Of a stretch of DNA of 64,000 nucleotides, positions 34,488-44,812 are shown in pieces. The stretch lies in NCBI RefSeq assembly GCF_014205845.1, contig NZ_JACHCR010000018.1, positions 89,877 through 153,876 of the forward strand, given 5' to 3'. The stretch's first letter is position 1, and each line of letters starts with the position of its first letter. Position numbers and translations under genes: made by a program. This DNA is from Mucilaginibacter cryoferens (GTDB taxonomy: Bacteria; Bacteroidota; Bacteroidia; Sphingobacteriales; Sphingobacteriaceae). The notes below the pieces were generated by a model. The model saw nothing but the letters and a program-made list of their open reading frames with translations. It did no database searches and was not told the DNA's origin.

Positions 34488-35543
34488 TTAGTTCTTCATT
34501 TTTATCAGGCGGTCAATATCCAAAATATCGATTAGGTTATTGGTTTTATTAATTATCCCCTCATCTTTAAAATCTGTCAGCGTACGGCTTACTGTTTCGG
34601 TGGCTATTCCAGCCATTGTGGCTAATTGCTCCCGTGATATTTTAAAATGCAAAGGATCATTATTCGCTTGTTTGCTCACCCGGATCAATACTTGGGCCAG
34701 GCGTTTTCTAACCGAATGATAAGCCAACTCCAAAAGCTGGTCCTCTTTTTCACGAACATTATTAGATAATATTTTGATGAACTGCTGCCCGAGGCCAGGA
34801 TGCTGGTTCAGTAAAGCGATCACCGATTCTTTGGGAAGCAGGCATATCGCGGAGTCTTCCACGGCTTCCGCTGTTTCGTTAAATGATTCGTCGAGTAACA
34901 GGGCGTTGATCCCAAGATAGTCGTCGGGTTTAAAAATTCCGGTCATCAATTCCCTTCCATCTTCGGCAAGTTTAATGGTTTTGATTGTACCGGCTAAAAT
35001 AAGATAGATCCCTAAGGGCTGGTCACCTTCATAATACAGAATTTGCTTTTTCTTGACCTGTCTTGTTTTACGCCCGGCAATTAATGCTTTTAGCTCGACA
35101 ACCCCGCTTCCGAATCCTGCAGTGAGCCGCTCCAGGCTTTGTATAGTTTTGCTGAAATATGCTTTCTGCATTTCATTTTTTTCTAACCGGCATTCTATGG
35201 CACTCATTAGCTCTTTTGCATCAAAAGGCTTGGTCAAATAATCATCAGCACCCATTTCCATCCCCTTTCGCATATCCAGCCGCTCAGCTTTCGCAGTTAA
35301 GAAAATGAAAGGAATAGCGGCGGTTTCCAGACTTTTATTCAAAAGATATAAAACACCATACCCGTCCAGTTCAGGCATCATGATGTCACAAAGGATTAGA
35401 TCAGGAATATGCTTGACAGCCATTTCCGCCCCGGTTTTTCCGTTATCTGCGAGTAATGCATTGTATCCCCAGAGTTGCAATATTTCAGCTGTACTTTCGC
35501 GGATATCTTTATTGTCTTCGATGACTAAGATCGTTTTACTCAT
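34488..35543 (-). CDS. Response regulator fused to a Crp/Fnr transcription factor
   Basis: This 351-residue protein joins a receiver domain (about 1-120; phospho-acceptor D53 in LILCDIMMPELDG, K105 in LTKPF) to a cyclic-nucleotide-binding fold (about 150-265) and a Crp-type winged helix (about 270-350). The recognition helix reads ATETVSRTL: E316, S319 and R320 match the ExxSR triad of FNR that reads TTGAT. There are no FNR cysteines, so control should come through phosphorylation. In effect FixJ and FixK of the rhizobial oxygen cascade are combined in one protein. Its start overlaps the kinase gene by 8 nt, which marks them as a cognate pair. Confidence 0.9.
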   Translation of the reverse strand: MSKTILVIEDNKDIRESTAEILQLWGYNALLADNGKTGAEMAVKHIPDLILCDIMMPELDGYGVLYLLNKSLETAAIPFIFLTAKAERLDMRKGMEMGADDYLTKPFDAKELMSAIECRLEKNEMQKAYFSKTIQSLERLTAGFGSGVVELKALIAGRKTRQVKKKQILYYEGDQPLGIYLILAGTIKTIKLAEDGRELMTGIFKPDDYLGINALLLDESFNETAEAVEDSAICLLPKESVIALLNQHPGLGQQFIKILSNNVREKEDQLLELAYHSVRKRLAQVLIRVSKQANNDPLHFKISREQLATMAGIATETVSRTLTDFKDEGIINKTNNLIDILDIDRLIKMKN

Positions 35544-36729
35544 GCTGGTTAGGGAATGAAAGAGTGAAGGATGTACTTTGGGTAACGTCGCTGCTAAAAG
35601 ATACTGTCCCGTTCATCAGCTCGGTATATCTGCTTACTATATTGAGTCCAAGTCCGGTTCCTGGAATATTACCTGTATTATGCGCCCTGAAAAATGGTTC
35701 GAAGAGATGCTTTTGATCTTCTTTCGGGATACCTATTCCATTATCTTTAATACTTACAATGATGTTTTTATCCGTAACAACTGTACTGAACTGGATAAAT
35801 GTGTGCTCGCCGGAATATTTTATGGCGTTACTGATCAAATTAATGATACAGGTTTTTAACAGGGATTGATCAATTCGCACAATTGAAGATATGCCGGTAT
35901 GTCCATAGATGATCTTTTGATCTTCCTTAGCAATTACCTGCATCTCTTCCGTGATCTCTGCTGAAAAACCAACAATATCAAAAGATAAAGCCTCCGGTTC
36001 CATCTTTCCCGTTTCAAGGCGTTCCAGGGATAGGAAATCATTGAGGATACCGGTAAGGTTAGTTACCGAATTTTTGATCTTGCCGAGGTGTCGGTTAATA
36101 TTTTCGATATCTGAGTTTTCAGCATATTTCTCAATAAGATCTGATGACAGCTGTATGGAACTTAATGGAGTCCTGAATTCATGGGATGCCATAGATACAA
36201 AACGACTTTTCAACTGGCCGAGCTCTTTTTCCTTATCCAAAGACTGGTTAACTTTTGAGTTGGCTGCTTCCAGTGCCTTAACAGATTCATTTAACAGTTG
36301 GGTGCGGAGTTCTACTTGTTCTTCGAGATGTGCGGCGTAATCTTTTAGTTTTTCCTCTGCTTCTTTTTCTTTACTCAGGTCATGTATAAATCCTGTATAT
36401 ATTTTGCGGCCGGAGAATTGAACTTCACTGATAGCCAACCGAAAGGGAAAAATACTTCCATCTTTACGTAAACCGGATACCTCACGTCCTTTACCGATAA
36501 TGTTTGGTTGTCCGGTACGCCGATAATTTTGCAGATAGCCATCATGTTGTTCTTTGTCAGGCTTGGGCATCATCATGGAGATGTTCATCCCAATAACTTC
36601 GTGTGCCTCATAGGCAAATAGCTTGCAGCCGGAAGGGTTAATGGATTCAATTTTACCATGGTCATCAATCGTAATAATGCCATCAATGGCATTATCAATG
36701 ATCGCTTTTAATAAAGCCGTATTTTCCAT
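35536..36729 (-). CDS. FixL-like PAS sensor histidine kinase
   Basis: This 397-residue soluble kinase has an N-terminal PAS domain (about 5-120), a coiled coil (about 120-172), HisKA with SMASHEFRTP (H183) and HATPase with NLISNAIKYSG, DNGIGIP and GTGLGLNI. The PAS domain keeps H62 in QHDGYL and R82 in IIGKGRE, with the same 20-residue spacing as the heme-ligand His200 and O2-sensing Arg220 of Bradyrhizobium FixL (Arg206 is Asn68 here). A heme oxygen-sensor function is therefore likely but unproven. It has no membrane segment. Downstream are the receiver-Crp fusion (8-nt overlap) and DUF1275. An FNR-like box lies upstream at 36852, so the system could control itself. Confidence 0.88.
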   Translation of the reverse strand: MENTALLKAIIDNAIDGIITIDDHGKIESINPSGCKLFAYEAHEVIGMNISMMMPKPDKEQHDGYLQNYRRTGQPNIIGKGREVSGLRKDGSIFPFRLAISEVQFSGRKIYTGFIHDLSKEKEAEEKLKDYAAHLEEQVELRTQLLNESVKALEAANSKVNQSLDKEKELGQLKSRFVSMASHEFRTPLSSIQLSSDLIEKYAENSDIENINRHLGKIKNSVTNLTGILNDFLSLERLETGKMEPEALSFDIVGFSAEITEEMQVIAKEDQKIIYGHTGISSIVRIDQSLLKTCIINLISNAIKYSGEHTFIQFSTVVTDKNIIVSIKDNGIGIPKEDQKHLFEPFFRAHNTGNIPGTGLGLNIVSRYTELMNGTVSFSSDVTQSTSFTLSFPNQHE

Positions 36730-36851
36730 GGAATATAAATAAGAGCATTTTTCTTCTGTTGTGCAAGGTCAGGTAAATTAATCGTAAGCTGAATTTATTG
36801 AACGTACACACGTATCCATACAAAGATACACCGGCTTTGTGTGGGAAATGA

Positions 36852-36863
36852 TGATTAAGATCA
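36852..36863. promoter_or_regulatory. FNR-like box TGAT-TAAG-ATCA
   Basis: Perfect TGAT-N4-ATCA palindrome 122 nt upstream of the FixL-like kinase start (36729), on the kinase side of the divergent region. Suggests autoregulation of the two-component operon. Confidence 0.5.
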
Positions 36864-36994
36864 CGCTTTCTGGTGATTGGGGTCAAACAGCCAAAAACAA
36901 TTAGTTGTTAAGAGTTACCTGTTGTCTTTTTAAAGAGGTGGATAACACCTATCTAAACCCCAGATGGATTGAAGTACATAAATAGCTGTCACAG

Positions 36995-37006
36995 TGATGA
37001 GCATCA
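36995..37006. promoter_or_regulatory. FNR-like box TGAT-GAGC-ATCA
   Basis: Perfect TGAT-N4-ATCA palindrome whose centre is about 83 nt upstream of the chosen fumarase start. If it acts at the usual -41.5 position, transcription would start around 37042, leaving a short leader. Confidence 0.55.
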
Positions 37007-37083
37007 TGATTGTGGCTGTTCGTGGTCACTACCAGCGGCCGGTGTCTCACCGACCTTTACGGCCGAACATTAACAAGCTAACT

Positions 37084-38544
37084 ATGCCAACTTCAGAAAA
37101 AACAAACGGTACGTTGTCTAAGGATTTCAGAACCGAACATGATACCATGGGTGACGTACAGGTTCCCGGTACGCGGTATTGGGGAGCACAAACTGAACGG
37201 TCCCGTAACAACTTTAAGATCGGCCCGGAAGCCTCTATGCCCGAGGAAATTATTATGGCCTTTGCTTATCTCAAAAAAGCCGCAGCTTATGCCAATACAG
37301 ATTTAGGTGTTTTGACGACTGACAAAAGAGACCTGATCGCGCTAGCTTGCCAGGAAATATTGGATGGCAAACTTGATGGAGAATTTCCGCTGGTGATCTG
37401 GCAAACAGGCTCGGGTACACAGTCAAATATGAATGTGAACGAGGTGATTGCTAACCGTACCCATGTTTTGCAGGGAAATCAATTAGGTGAGGGTAAAACT
37501 TATATCCATCCAAATGACGACGTGAATAAATCACAATCATCCAATGACACTTTTCCAACAGCAATGTATATTGCTGCTTATAAAATGCTTATCGATATCA
37601 CTATCCCGGGTATTGAAAAACTCCGTGATACGCTGAAACTAAAATCGGAAGATTTCAAATCTATTATCAAGATCGGGCGTACGCATCTCATGGATGCAAC
37701 GCCGCTAACCCTCGGCCAGGAATTTTCGGGCTATGTGTCTCAATTGGAACATGGTTTAAAGGCGCTTAGAAACACGCTTGATCACCTTTCCGAACTGGCG
37801 CTTGGTGGTACAGCTGTAGGTACTGGTATGAATACCCCCGGCGGTTACGATGTTAAAGTTGCTGCCTACATTGCAGAATTTACAGACCTGCCATTCCGTA
37901 CCGCTGAAAATAAATATGAGGCCTTATCAGCCCATGATGCCATCGTGGAAAGTCATGGCGCGCTTAAACAGATTGCAGTTTCATTAATGATGATCGCCAA
38001 CAATATCCGCATGCTGGCTTCCGGGCCACGCTGCAGTATCGGGGAACTTCACCTGCCGGAAAACGAACCGGGTTCATCCATTATGCCCGGTAAAGTTAAC
38101 CCAACGCAAAACGAAGCTGTTACTATGGTAGCGGCGCAGGTTATGGGAAATGATGTAACGATTTCTATTGCAGGATCAAATGGTCAGTTCCAGCTAAATG
38201 TATTTAAAACAGTCATGGCCGCAAACTTCCTGCAATCTGCGCGCCTTATCGGCGACGTTTGCGCTTCCTTTAACGAACATTGCGCTATGGGTATTTTACC
38301 CGATCATGATGGAATTAAAAAACATCTTGAAAATTCATTGATGCTGGTAACCGCACTTAACCCGCATATCGGTTACGATAATGCCGCTAAAATTTCAAAG
38401 AAAGCATTAAAAGAGAACAAAACACTGCGTGAAGCAGCCGTGGAACTTAAACTGGTAACCAGCGAACAGTTTGACCTTTGGGTTAAACCGGCTGACATGG
38501 TAGGTGAAATCAGTGAAACCTTACTTCCTGCAGTCATTTCATAG
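37084..38544 (+). CDS. fumC: Fumarate hydratase class II
   Basis: 486-residue oxygen-stable, iron-free fumarase that interconverts fumarate and L-malate as a homotetramer. It has [48 protein letters not shown] and the family signature [15 protein letters not shown] with the catalytic Ser loop. I start at 37084 (MPTSEKTNG), where FumC homology begins; the longer reading from 36994 adds 30 unlikely residues and overlaps an FNR-like box. It opens a plus-strand block of porin, dicarboxylate transporter and succinate dehydrogenase/fumarate reductase, which together could make and exchange fumarate and succinate. Confidence 0.95.
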   Translation: MPTSEKTNGTLSKDFRTEHDTMGDVQVPGTRYWGAQTERSRNNFKIGPEASMPEEIIMAFAYLKKAAAYANTDLGVLTTDKRDLIALACQEILDGKLDGEFPLVIWQTGSGTQSNMNVNEVIANRTHVLQGNQLGEGKTYIHPNDDVNKSQSSNDTFPTAMYIAAYKMLIDITIPGIEKLRDTLKLKSEDFKSIIKIGRTHLMDATPLTLGQEFSGYVSQLEHGLKALRNTLDHLSELALGGTAVGTGMNTPGGYDVKVAAYIAEFTDLPFRTAENKYEALSAHDAIVESHGALKQIAVSLMMIANNIRMLASGPRCSIGELHLPENEPGSSIMPGKVNPTQNEAVTMVAAQVMGNDVTISIAGSNGQFQLNVFKTVMAANFLQSARLIGDVCASFNEHCAMGILPDHDGIKKHLENSLMLVTALNPHIGYDNAAKISKKALKENKTLREAAVELKLVTSEQFDLWVKPADMVGEISETLLPAVIS

Positions 38545-38687
38545 ACAGTGCTTTAAAAAATGATGACGGTCAACGGACTATCGGGCAAAGTCAATAGGAT
38601 TCTGCTACGATGGTCCGTTGCAACTGAAACTCTTAGATAAGATGGCAGTGGTTCTCATAGTTAGTTGCCAGTTAACAAGTAAATAAC

Positions 38688-38699
38688 TGATGAAGATCA
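38688..38699. promoter_or_regulatory. FNR-like box TGAT-GAAG-ATCA
   Basis: Perfect TGAT-N4-ATCA palindrome in the 260-nt gap between fumC and the porin gene, 105 nt upstream of the porin start. It could drive the porin-transporter-sdh block. Confidence 0.5.
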
Positions 38700-38804
38700 C
38701 GGTTTATCATGTCCTTGCACATCTTCCGGGCAAAAGGATTAAATGACCTTTGGAGATCACCATATACAGTATTAAAAACCCACACAATTCTTCAGTTGTT
38801 TTTT

Positions 38805-39929
38805 ATGAAAAAATATATACTCTTAATACTGATTACCATGTCAGGTGCGATCAAAGCCACAGGACAGATCGTCGGACTAACAGATTCAACCAAAGCTAAA
38901 ATATCGATAAAGGGCTTGTTTCAGGCACGTTACCTGTTTAGCGCACATAAAAACATAGATGTAAACGGTATGCAGCATACCGATGGCAAAGCCGTTGATA
39001 ACGATTTTAATATCAAACGGGCCAGGCTCCAATTTACTTCTGACATATCCGACCGCACGCAGGTAGTGCTGCTCTTAAATCTCGCTGATTTTGAAAGTAA
39101 TCCTGCTAACAAGGTATTGGAAAATGCCTATATCACTTATCGTTTAAGCCCTTACGCCAATGTTAAGATGGGCCAGTTTCGACCAGCTTTCGGCCTCGAG
39201 GATATGTATCCGGTGGACATCATCACCTCACTTGATTATTCTAATCAATATACCGCTTTTGGCAATAATGGATGGGAAAGTTTCCAGATCGGCGCAAGTT
39301 TTTATGGTGCCACACACGGACCTATTCCTGTTAAATATGAGTTCTCGGTAGTAAACGGGAACAACCGTAACCAGCTGATGGATGCTGACAACGGCAAACA
39401 CTTTTCATCGCGGGTAGAATTGGGCCTCCAGAAAAGCTTACAAATTAAGCTTGGCCTTAATGGCGGTTTGGGTAATGTGTCAGGAAATAACATTTATGCA
39501 ACCGGTGTGGACCTTTCGGGAATAATACCCCTTGCCAAGAAATGGTCGATCAAAATAGAAACGGAGGCCAAACAAGGTAATAATCAGGTTTCTTATCTCG
39601 CGTTGGATTCTGCCAAACGCATCGGAAAAAGTGTGGATCAGTATCAAATGCGAGGCATCTATGTATTGCCAAACCTGCGCTATGCTATTAATTATCATCG
39701 CCTGAGTTCGCTGGAAGTCTCTTGCCGTTACGAATATTTTGATGCCGATTTTAAACATGCCGGTAACCCCAGGCAAACTTTTACGCCTATGGTGAGCGCG
39801 GAATTTCTAAAGTCCTATAATGCCCGCATCCAGTTGGGGGTTAATATTGATCATTATAAAAAAAATATCCCTGTGACCACACAGTATAGTAATTCCATTT
39901 TCGTCTTACAGGTACAGTCAAGGTTATAA
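38805..39929 (+). CDS. Outer-membrane porin, phosphate-selective porin O/P type
   Basis: 374 residues; MKKYILLILITMSGAIKATGQ is the signal peptide, so I start at 38805 rather than at the ATG at 38709. The mature part is all alternating beta-strand with the OprP/OprO-like opening IKGLFQARYLFS...DFNIKRARLQFTSDISDRTQVVLLLNLAD and VKMGQFRPAFGLEDMYP. The last residue is a Leu after an Arg-Leu ending, with a penultimate aromatic-rich strand (SIFVLQVQSRL). It lies 18 nt before the dicarboxylate transporter, so it probably admits the anion that the transporter takes up, rather than phosphate. Confidence 0.82.
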   Translation: MKKYILLILITMSGAIKATGQIVGLTDSTKAKISIKGLFQARYLFSAHKNIDVNGMQHTDGKAVDNDFNIKRARLQFTSDISDRTQVVLLLNLADFESNPANKVLENAYITYRLSPYANVKMGQFRPAFGLEDMYPVDIITSLDYSNQYTAFGNNGWESFQIGASFYGATHGPIPVKYEFSVVNGNNRNQLMDADNGKHFSSRVELGLQKSLQIKLGLNGGLGNVSGNNIYATGVDLSGIIPLAKKWSIKIETEAKQGNNQVSYLALDSAKRIGKSVDQYQMRGIYVLPNLRYAINYHRLSSLEVSCRYEYFDADFKHAGNPRQTFTPMVSAEFLKSYNARIQLGVNIDHYKKNIPVTTQYSNSIFVLQVQSRL

Positions 39930-39947
39930 GCTCTTAATATTCACCTC

Positions 39948-41423
39948 ATGAAATCCACTACAACACTGCCGGCAGCAGCCGTTACCCTGCCCAAAAAAGA
40001 AATCCAGCCGATCCAGCTGCTCATAACTGTTGTGATCGGGCTCGTGATCTGGTTTATTCCGGCCCCGGCAGGCGTAAAACCTGAAGCCTGGCATTTGCTG
40101 GCCATATTCCTGGCTACCATTATAGGTATCATTCTAAAGGCTGCCAGCATGGGAACACTTTGTATGATGGCCATCGCTTTAGTAGCCGTAACAGGAATAC
40201 TAGCGCCGGGCAACCCAGGAAAATCCATCACCCTTGCCTTAAGCAGCTTTGGTGATAAAGTGATCTGGCTTATCGGGATCAGCTTTTTTATTGCCCGCGG
40301 ATTTATTAAAACCGGATTGGGGAGCAGGATAGCTTATATTTTTATCCGGCTTTTTGGAAAGAGTCCTTTGGGCTTAGCCTATAGCCTTGGCGCAGCCGAT
40401 CTGATACTGGCCCCGGCAATCCCCAGCAACACCGCGCGTGGCGGAGGCATCATTTACCCTATCATGAAATCAACGGCCATGAGCCTGGGTTCGATGCCGG
40501 ACAAACCGGAAACGCATCGTAAAGTAGGGGCATATCTTACATTAAACAGTTATTACATGAACCTCATCGGTTCGGCTATGTTCCTTACCGGAACGGCCAG
40601 TAACCCGATGTGCCAGAAATTCGCAGCGGACGTGGGTATCCATATCACCTGGATGAGTTGGTTTTGGGCGGCAATAGTACCGGGCCTGGCATCTGTACTT
40701 ATTATTCCCTATCTGCTTTATAAGATCTATCCACCTGAACTCCGGAAAACCCCCGAAGCACCGGCAATGGCCATTGCCAAACTAAAAGAAATGGGGAAGG
40801 TGACCAAAAATGAGTGGTTGATGCTGATGGCTTTCATCATTCTGTTGGTTTTATGGGTTACCGGAGATCTCTTTAAGATCGATGCAACCACTACAGCTTT
40901 TATAGGTCTGACCATTCTTTTATTAACTCAAGTGCTTACCTGGGAAGATGTGAAAGCAGAAAAGGGTGCCTGGGATACCATCGTTTGGTTTGCAACCCTG
41001 GTGATGATGGCAGGTGCGCTTAATTCTTTAGGGTTTATTCCCTGGTTCGGGCATCTTATCCAGGCGAAGTTGATGGGCCTGTCATGGACTTTTGCCTTTC
41101 CAATCATCATCGTGGTTTATTTTTTGAGTCACTACCTGTTTGCCAGTGCCACAGCGCATGTAGCGGCTATGTATGCTGCGCTATTAGCGGTGGGGGTTGC
41201 CATGGGTGTTCCGCCGATGCTATTGGCACTCATGCTGGGTTTCACCGGGTCCCTATATGGTACGATTACCCAATATGCGCACGGGCCTGCCCCGGTATTC
41301 TTCGGGAGTGGTTACGTAGACGTGAAACATTGGTGGACAATGGGCCTGATCATCGGCGTTACCTTTTTGGTGATCTGGATGGGCCTGGGTGGTTTATGGT
41401 GGAAAGTGACAGGTATTTATTAA
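39948..41423 (+). CDS. DASS-family anion:sodium symporter/antiporter (CitT/YgjE type, dicarboxylates)
   Basis: 491 residues with about 12 membrane helices. The two sodium/substrate loops of the family are present as PSNTARGGG (near residue 158-167) and TGTASNPMCQ (near 215-225), and a conserved ATAHVAAMYAA lies near the C-terminal repeat. Family members move succinate, malate, fumarate, tartrate, citrate or 2-oxoglutarate. Next to fumarase and succinate dehydrogenase/fumarate reductase, a succinate/fumarate or malate exchanger is the best guess. It lies 18 nt after the porin and 24 nt before the cytochrome b subunit. Confidence 0.88.
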   Translation: MKSTTTLPAAAVTLPKKEIQPIQLLITVVIGLVIWFIPAPAGVKPEAWHLLAIFLATIIGIILKAASMGTLCMMAIALVAVTGILAPGNPGKSITLALSSFGDKVIWLIGISFFIARGFIKTGLGSRIAYIFIRLFGKSPLGLAYSLGAADLILAPAIPSNTARGGGIIYPIMKSTAMSLGSMPDKPETHRKVGAYLTLNSYYMNLIGSAMFLTGTASNPMCQKFAADVGIHITWMSWFWAAIVPGLASVLIIPYLLYKIYPPELRKTPEAPAMAIAKLKEMGKVTKNEWLMLMAFIILLVLWVTGDLFKIDATTTAFIGLTILLLTQVLTWEDVKAEKGAWDTIVWFATLVMMAGALNSLGFIPWFGHLIQAKLMGLSWTFAFPIIIVVYFLSHYLFASATAHVAAMYAALLAVGVAMGVPPMLLALMLGFTGSLYGTITQYAHGPAPVFFGSGYVDVKHWWTMGLIIGVTFLVIWMGLGGLWWKVTGIY

Positions 41424-41447
41424 CCAGTACCTCAATTGAAAAATTAT

Positions 41448-42125
41448 ATGAAAATGCCTTTTTTGAAAAGTACATTATCCAGGAAGAACCTGATGGCGCT
41501 CACCGGGCTGTTTCTCTGCTTTTTCCTGGTCATTCATTTACTTGGAAACCTGCAGCTGCTTTTAGCGGCAGACAAAGCAAGTGTCAGTTTTAACAATTAT
41601 TCAACTTTGCTATCAGGCAATATATTTATAAAGATAATTGCTTATATCCTGTATTTCTCCATCATTGCCCATGCTGTGGATGCCCTTGTTATTACTGTTA
41701 AAAACAGGAAAACTGCCGCTAAATATGCTTACGATGAGCGGAAACATGCCAGCAAATGGTACTCCCGCAATATGGGAATCCTGGGCACGGTACTGCTTAT
41801 CTTTTTGGTGATCCATTTTAAGGATTTCTGGTACGTGTACAAGTTTGGTGCTCTGCCCCTGGATAAAAACGGTAATAAGAACCTGTACGTGATTGTTGTG
41901 AATGCTTTTCATTCCTGGTGGTACGTATGTATTTACGTGGTGTCCATGTTTGCATTAGGTTTTCACTTATTACACGGCTTTAAAAGTGCGGTAAGGACAC
42001 TTGGTTTGTACCATCCCCGGTATGCACGCTACGTAGAAATTTTTGGTGTAGTCTACAGCTATACCCTTACCATCGGTTTTTCATTCATTCCCGTTTATGT
42101 TTATATAACGCAATACATCAAATGA
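41448..42125 (+). CDS. sdhC: Succinate dehydrogenase/fumarate reductase cytochrome b subunit
   Basis: 225-residue membrane anchor with five helices, the diheme type found in Bacteroidota and Wolinella. Candidate heme-ligand histidines lie in the helices at [22 protein letters not shown] and GFHLLHGF. It passes electrons between menaquinol and the flavoprotein. I start at ATG 41448 ([14 protein letters not shown]); a TTG at 41436 gives four more residues. The stop overlaps the flavoprotein start by 4 nt, so C, A and B form one translationally coupled unit. Confidence 0.9.
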   Translation: MKMPFLKSTLSRKNLMALTGLFLCFFLVIHLLGNLQLLLAADKASVSFNNYSTLLSGNIFIKIIAYILYFSIIAHAVDALVITVKNRKTAAKYAYDERKHASKWYSRNMGILGTVLLIFLVIHFKDFWYVYKFGALPLDKNGNKNLYVIVVNAFHSWWYVCIYVVSMFALGFHLLHGFKSAVRTLGLYHPRYARYVEIFGVVYSYTLTIGFSFIPVYVYITQYIK

Positions 42126-44038
42126 TCTTAAATGCAAAAATACCCGATGGTCCACTGGAAGATAAATGGACAACATATAAAGAAAAAGCCAAATTGGTTA
42201 ACCCGGCCAACAGGAAAAAACTGAATATTATTGTGGTTGGTACCGGGCTTTCCGGATCATCTGCTGCAGCCTCACTGGCAGAACTGGGTTATAATATCCA
42301 GTCTTTTTGCTTCCAGGATTCCGCACGCAGAGCACACTCTGTGGCGGCACAGGGCGGGGTAAACGCCGCAAAGAATTACCAGAATGATGGCGATTCGGTT
42401 TACCGCATGTTTTACGATACCCTAAAGGGCGGCGATTTTCGCTCCCGCGAAGCCAATGTTTACCGCCTGGCAGAATGCTCGCTTAACCTGATCGATCAGG
42501 CCGTTGCGCAAGGTGTTCCTTTTGCAAGAGAGTACGGCGGTTATTTGAGCAACCGCTCTTTTGGCGGCGTACAGGTAAGCCGCACCTTTTATGCCCGTGG
42601 ACAAACCGGCCAGCAATTGTTGTTAGGCGCTTACCAGGCATTGATCAGGCAGGTAGGTATTGGCAAAGTAAAGTTACATACCCGGCATGAGATGCTTGAC
42701 CTCGTACTTGTTGATGGCAAGGCAAAGGGTATTATTGTACGGAACCTGGATACAGGGGACATTGAACGTTTTGCGGCCGATGCTGTGGTAATTGCAACAG
42801 GAGGCTTTGGAAAGATCTACTACCTATCTACCCTGGCTATGGGCTGCAATGCCTCGGCCATTTGGCGTGCCCATAAAAAAGGAGCCCTGATGGCATGCCC
42901 CAGTTGGACACAAATGCACCCCACCTGTTTACCACAGGCCGGAGATTACCAGTCAAAGTTAACTCTGATGTCGGAATCATTACGTAATGATGGCCGCATC
43001 TGGGTGCCGAAATTAAAAGATGAAAAGCGTAAAGCCAATGAGATCCCCGAAGAAGAACGGGATTATTACCTGGAACGGCGATACCCAACCTTTGGTAACC
43101 TGGCACCGCGGGATATATCCTCCCGGGCCGCCAAGGAACGTATTGATGCTGGTTTTGGTGTTGGCCCATTGAATAACGCCGTTTATCTTGATTTTTCAAA
43201 GGCGATCAAAGAGCAGGGAATCGATAAGATCAGGGAGAAGTACAAAAACCTGTTTTCGATGTATAAAAAGATCACCGATGATGATGCCTACCAGGCACCC
43301 ATGAAGATCTCGCCAGCCGCCCATTTTTCTATGGGCGGATTATGGGTAGACTATGAATTGATGACTACCATCCCCGGGTTATTCGCTGTTGGTGAAGCCA
43401 ATTTTGCCGATCACGGGGCTAACCGTTTGGGCGCGAATTCACTTTTACAAGCCAGTATTGACGGGTATTTTATCCTGCCTTATACACTCACCAATTACCT
43501 GGCCGGCGAATTGAAAACCGAAAAAATAACCATCAAACACCGTGCATTTGATATTGCAGAGGCCGAAGTTAATGAACAGCTACAACTGCTGGTCAATATC
43601 AACGGGACTAAAACCGCTGACCATTTTCATAAAGAGCTGGGGAAATTACTGTATGATAAGTGCGGCCTATCCCGCACGGCCAAAGGCTTAACTGAGGCTA
43701 TTGCAGGCATTGAATTATTGTCTGGCAAGTTCTACCGCGAATTAAGGGTGTCCGGTACGGAAGGTGAGATCAACGCGGAACTGGAAAAAGCGGGTAGGGT
43801 GGCAGACTACCTGGAGATGGCTAGGCTGATGTGTTATGATGCATTAACCCGTAATGAATCCTGTGGTGCCCATTTTAGAGAAGAATACCAAACACCCGAT
43901 GGCGAAGCCCTTAGGAATGACAAAGATTTTTGCTTTGTATCTGCATGGGAGTGGCCCGGCCGGGGTATTGAACCAATCCTTCATCCGGAACCACTGGTTT
44001 TTGAGTTTATTAAATTGTCTGTCAGAAGTTATAGTTAG
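42122..44038 (+). CDS. sdhA: Succinate dehydrogenase/fumarate reductase flavoprotein subunit
   Basis: 638 residues. The FAD Rossmann motif [17 protein letters not shown] lies near 40-56. [18 protein letters not shown] carries the His that binds FAD covalently. MHPTCLPQ holds substrate-binding residues, and the C-terminal catalytic region keeps [10 protein letters not shown] and [17 protein letters not shown]. Length is usual for the Bacteroidota enzyme. Direction (succinate oxidation or fumarate reduction) cannot be read from sequence; next to fumC, a dicarboxylate exchanger and FNR-like boxes I lean to fumarate respiration at low oxygen. Confidence 0.93.
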   Translation: MILNAKIPDGPLEDKWTTYKEKAKLVNPANRKKLNIIVVGTGLSGSSAAASLAELGYNIQSFCFQDSARRAHSVAAQGGVNAAKNYQNDGDSVYRMFYDTLKGGDFRSREANVYRLAECSLNLIDQAVAQGVPFAREYGGYLSNRSFGGVQVSRTFYARGQTGQQLLLGAYQALIRQVGIGKVKLHTRHEMLDLVLVDGKAKGIIVRNLDTGDIERFAADAVVIATGGFGKIYYLSTLAMGCNASAIWRAHKKGALMACPSWTQMHPTCLPQAGDYQSKLTLMSESLRNDGRIWVPKLKDEKRKANEIPEEERDYYLERRYPTFGNLAPRDISSRAAKERIDAGFGVGPLNNAVYLDFSKAIKEQGIDKIREKYKNLFSMYKKITDDDAYQAPMKISPAAHFSMGGLWVDYELMTTIPGLFAVGEANFADHGANRLGANSLLQASIDGYFILPYTLTNYLAGELKTEKITIKHRAFDIAEAEVNEQLQLLVNINGTKTADHFHKELGKLLYDKCGLSRTAKGLTEAIAGIELLSGKFYRELRVSGTEGEINAELEKAGRVADYLEMARLMCYDALTRNESCGAHFREEYQTPDGEALRNDKDFCFVSAWEWPGRGIEPILHPEPLVFEFIKLSVRSYS

Positions 44039-44044
44039 CATATC

Positions 44045-44788
44045 ATGAAATTACATTTGAAAATATGGCGTCAGAGAGACGCGCAAAGCAATGGTGCCTT
44101 AGTGGATTATGATTTGGATGGAATTGATCAGCATATGTCTTTCCTCGAAATGATGGATACCCTTAACGGGCAATTGATACTAAATGGCGATATGCCCGTA
44201 GAGTTTGATCATGATTGCCGCGAAGGGATTTGTGGTAGCTGTGGTATGATGGTAAATGGACAGGCTCATGGGCCTGTTGCAGGCCTAACCGTTTGCCAAT
44301 TGCACATGCGGGAGTTTAAAGACGGGGCCACTATTTATGTAGAACCTTTTCGGGCAGCAGCTTTTCCCTTAAAAAGGGACTTGAAAATTGATCGTTCTGC
44401 CTTTGACAGGATCATACAGGCTGGCGGATTTATTTCTGCCAGTACCGGATCAGCAATAGAGGCTAATAATTTACCTATAACCCATGATATGGCAGAATCT
44501 GCTTTTGATTCGGCTGCCTGTATCGGCTGCGGTGCCTGCGTTGCTACTTGTAAAAATTCAAGTGCAGCCTTGTTTACGTCTGCTAAAGTCTCTCATTTGG
44601 TGAAACTGCCACAAGGAAAATTGGAGGCTGAAAAGCGGGTAATTCAAATGGTTGGCCAAATGGATGTGGAAGGTTTTGGACACTGCAGTAATACGGAGGC
44701 CTGTGAAGTGAAGTGCCCCCAGGGAATTTCAGTTTTAAATATAGCTATGATGAACTGGGAATTTAATAAGTCCAGTTTACTGGGTTAA
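44045..44788 (+). CDS. sdhB: Succinate dehydrogenase/fumarate reductase iron-sulfur subunit
   Basis: 247 residues with three clusters. The [2Fe-2S] ligands lie in CREGICGSCGM...C (about 58-81), the [4Fe-4S] ligands in CIGCGACVATC (about 159-169), and the [3Fe-4S]/[4Fe-4S] pair is completed by CSNTEACEVKCPQGI (about 218-232). The residue after the fourth cysteine of the second motif is Lys rather than the usual Pro. It starts 6 nt after the flavoprotein stop. It relays electrons between FAD and the heme subunit. Confidence 0.93.
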   Translation: MKLHLKIWRQRDAQSNGALVDYDLDGIDQHMSFLEMMDTLNGQLILNGDMPVEFDHDCREGICGSCGMMVNGQAHGPVAGLTVCQLHMREFKDGATIYVEPFRAAAFPLKRDLKIDRSAFDRIIQAGGFISASTGSAIEANNLPITHDMAESAFDSAACIGCGACVATCKNSSAALFTSAKVSHLVKLPQGKLEAEKRVIQMVGQMDVEGFGHCSNTEACEVKCPQGISVLNIAMMNWEFNKSSLLG

Positions 44789-44812
44789 GTAACATTTTAA
44801 ATAAAGAGAAAA

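Larger units (their letters stand above)
36730..37083. other. Divergent promoter region between the FixL-like kinase and fumarase
   Basis: 354 nt containing two FNR-like boxes (36852-36863 and 36995-37006), one near each divergent gene. A plus-strand frame can be extended to GTG 36994, but that reading would translate the second box and is unlike fumarase, so I treat it as leader. Confidence 0.6.

Noticed and set aside
36994-37083. 30-residue N-terminal extension of fumarase starting at GTG 36994
   Set aside because: Unlike FumC, overlaps an FNR-like box, and a good ATG lies at 37084 where homology begins.
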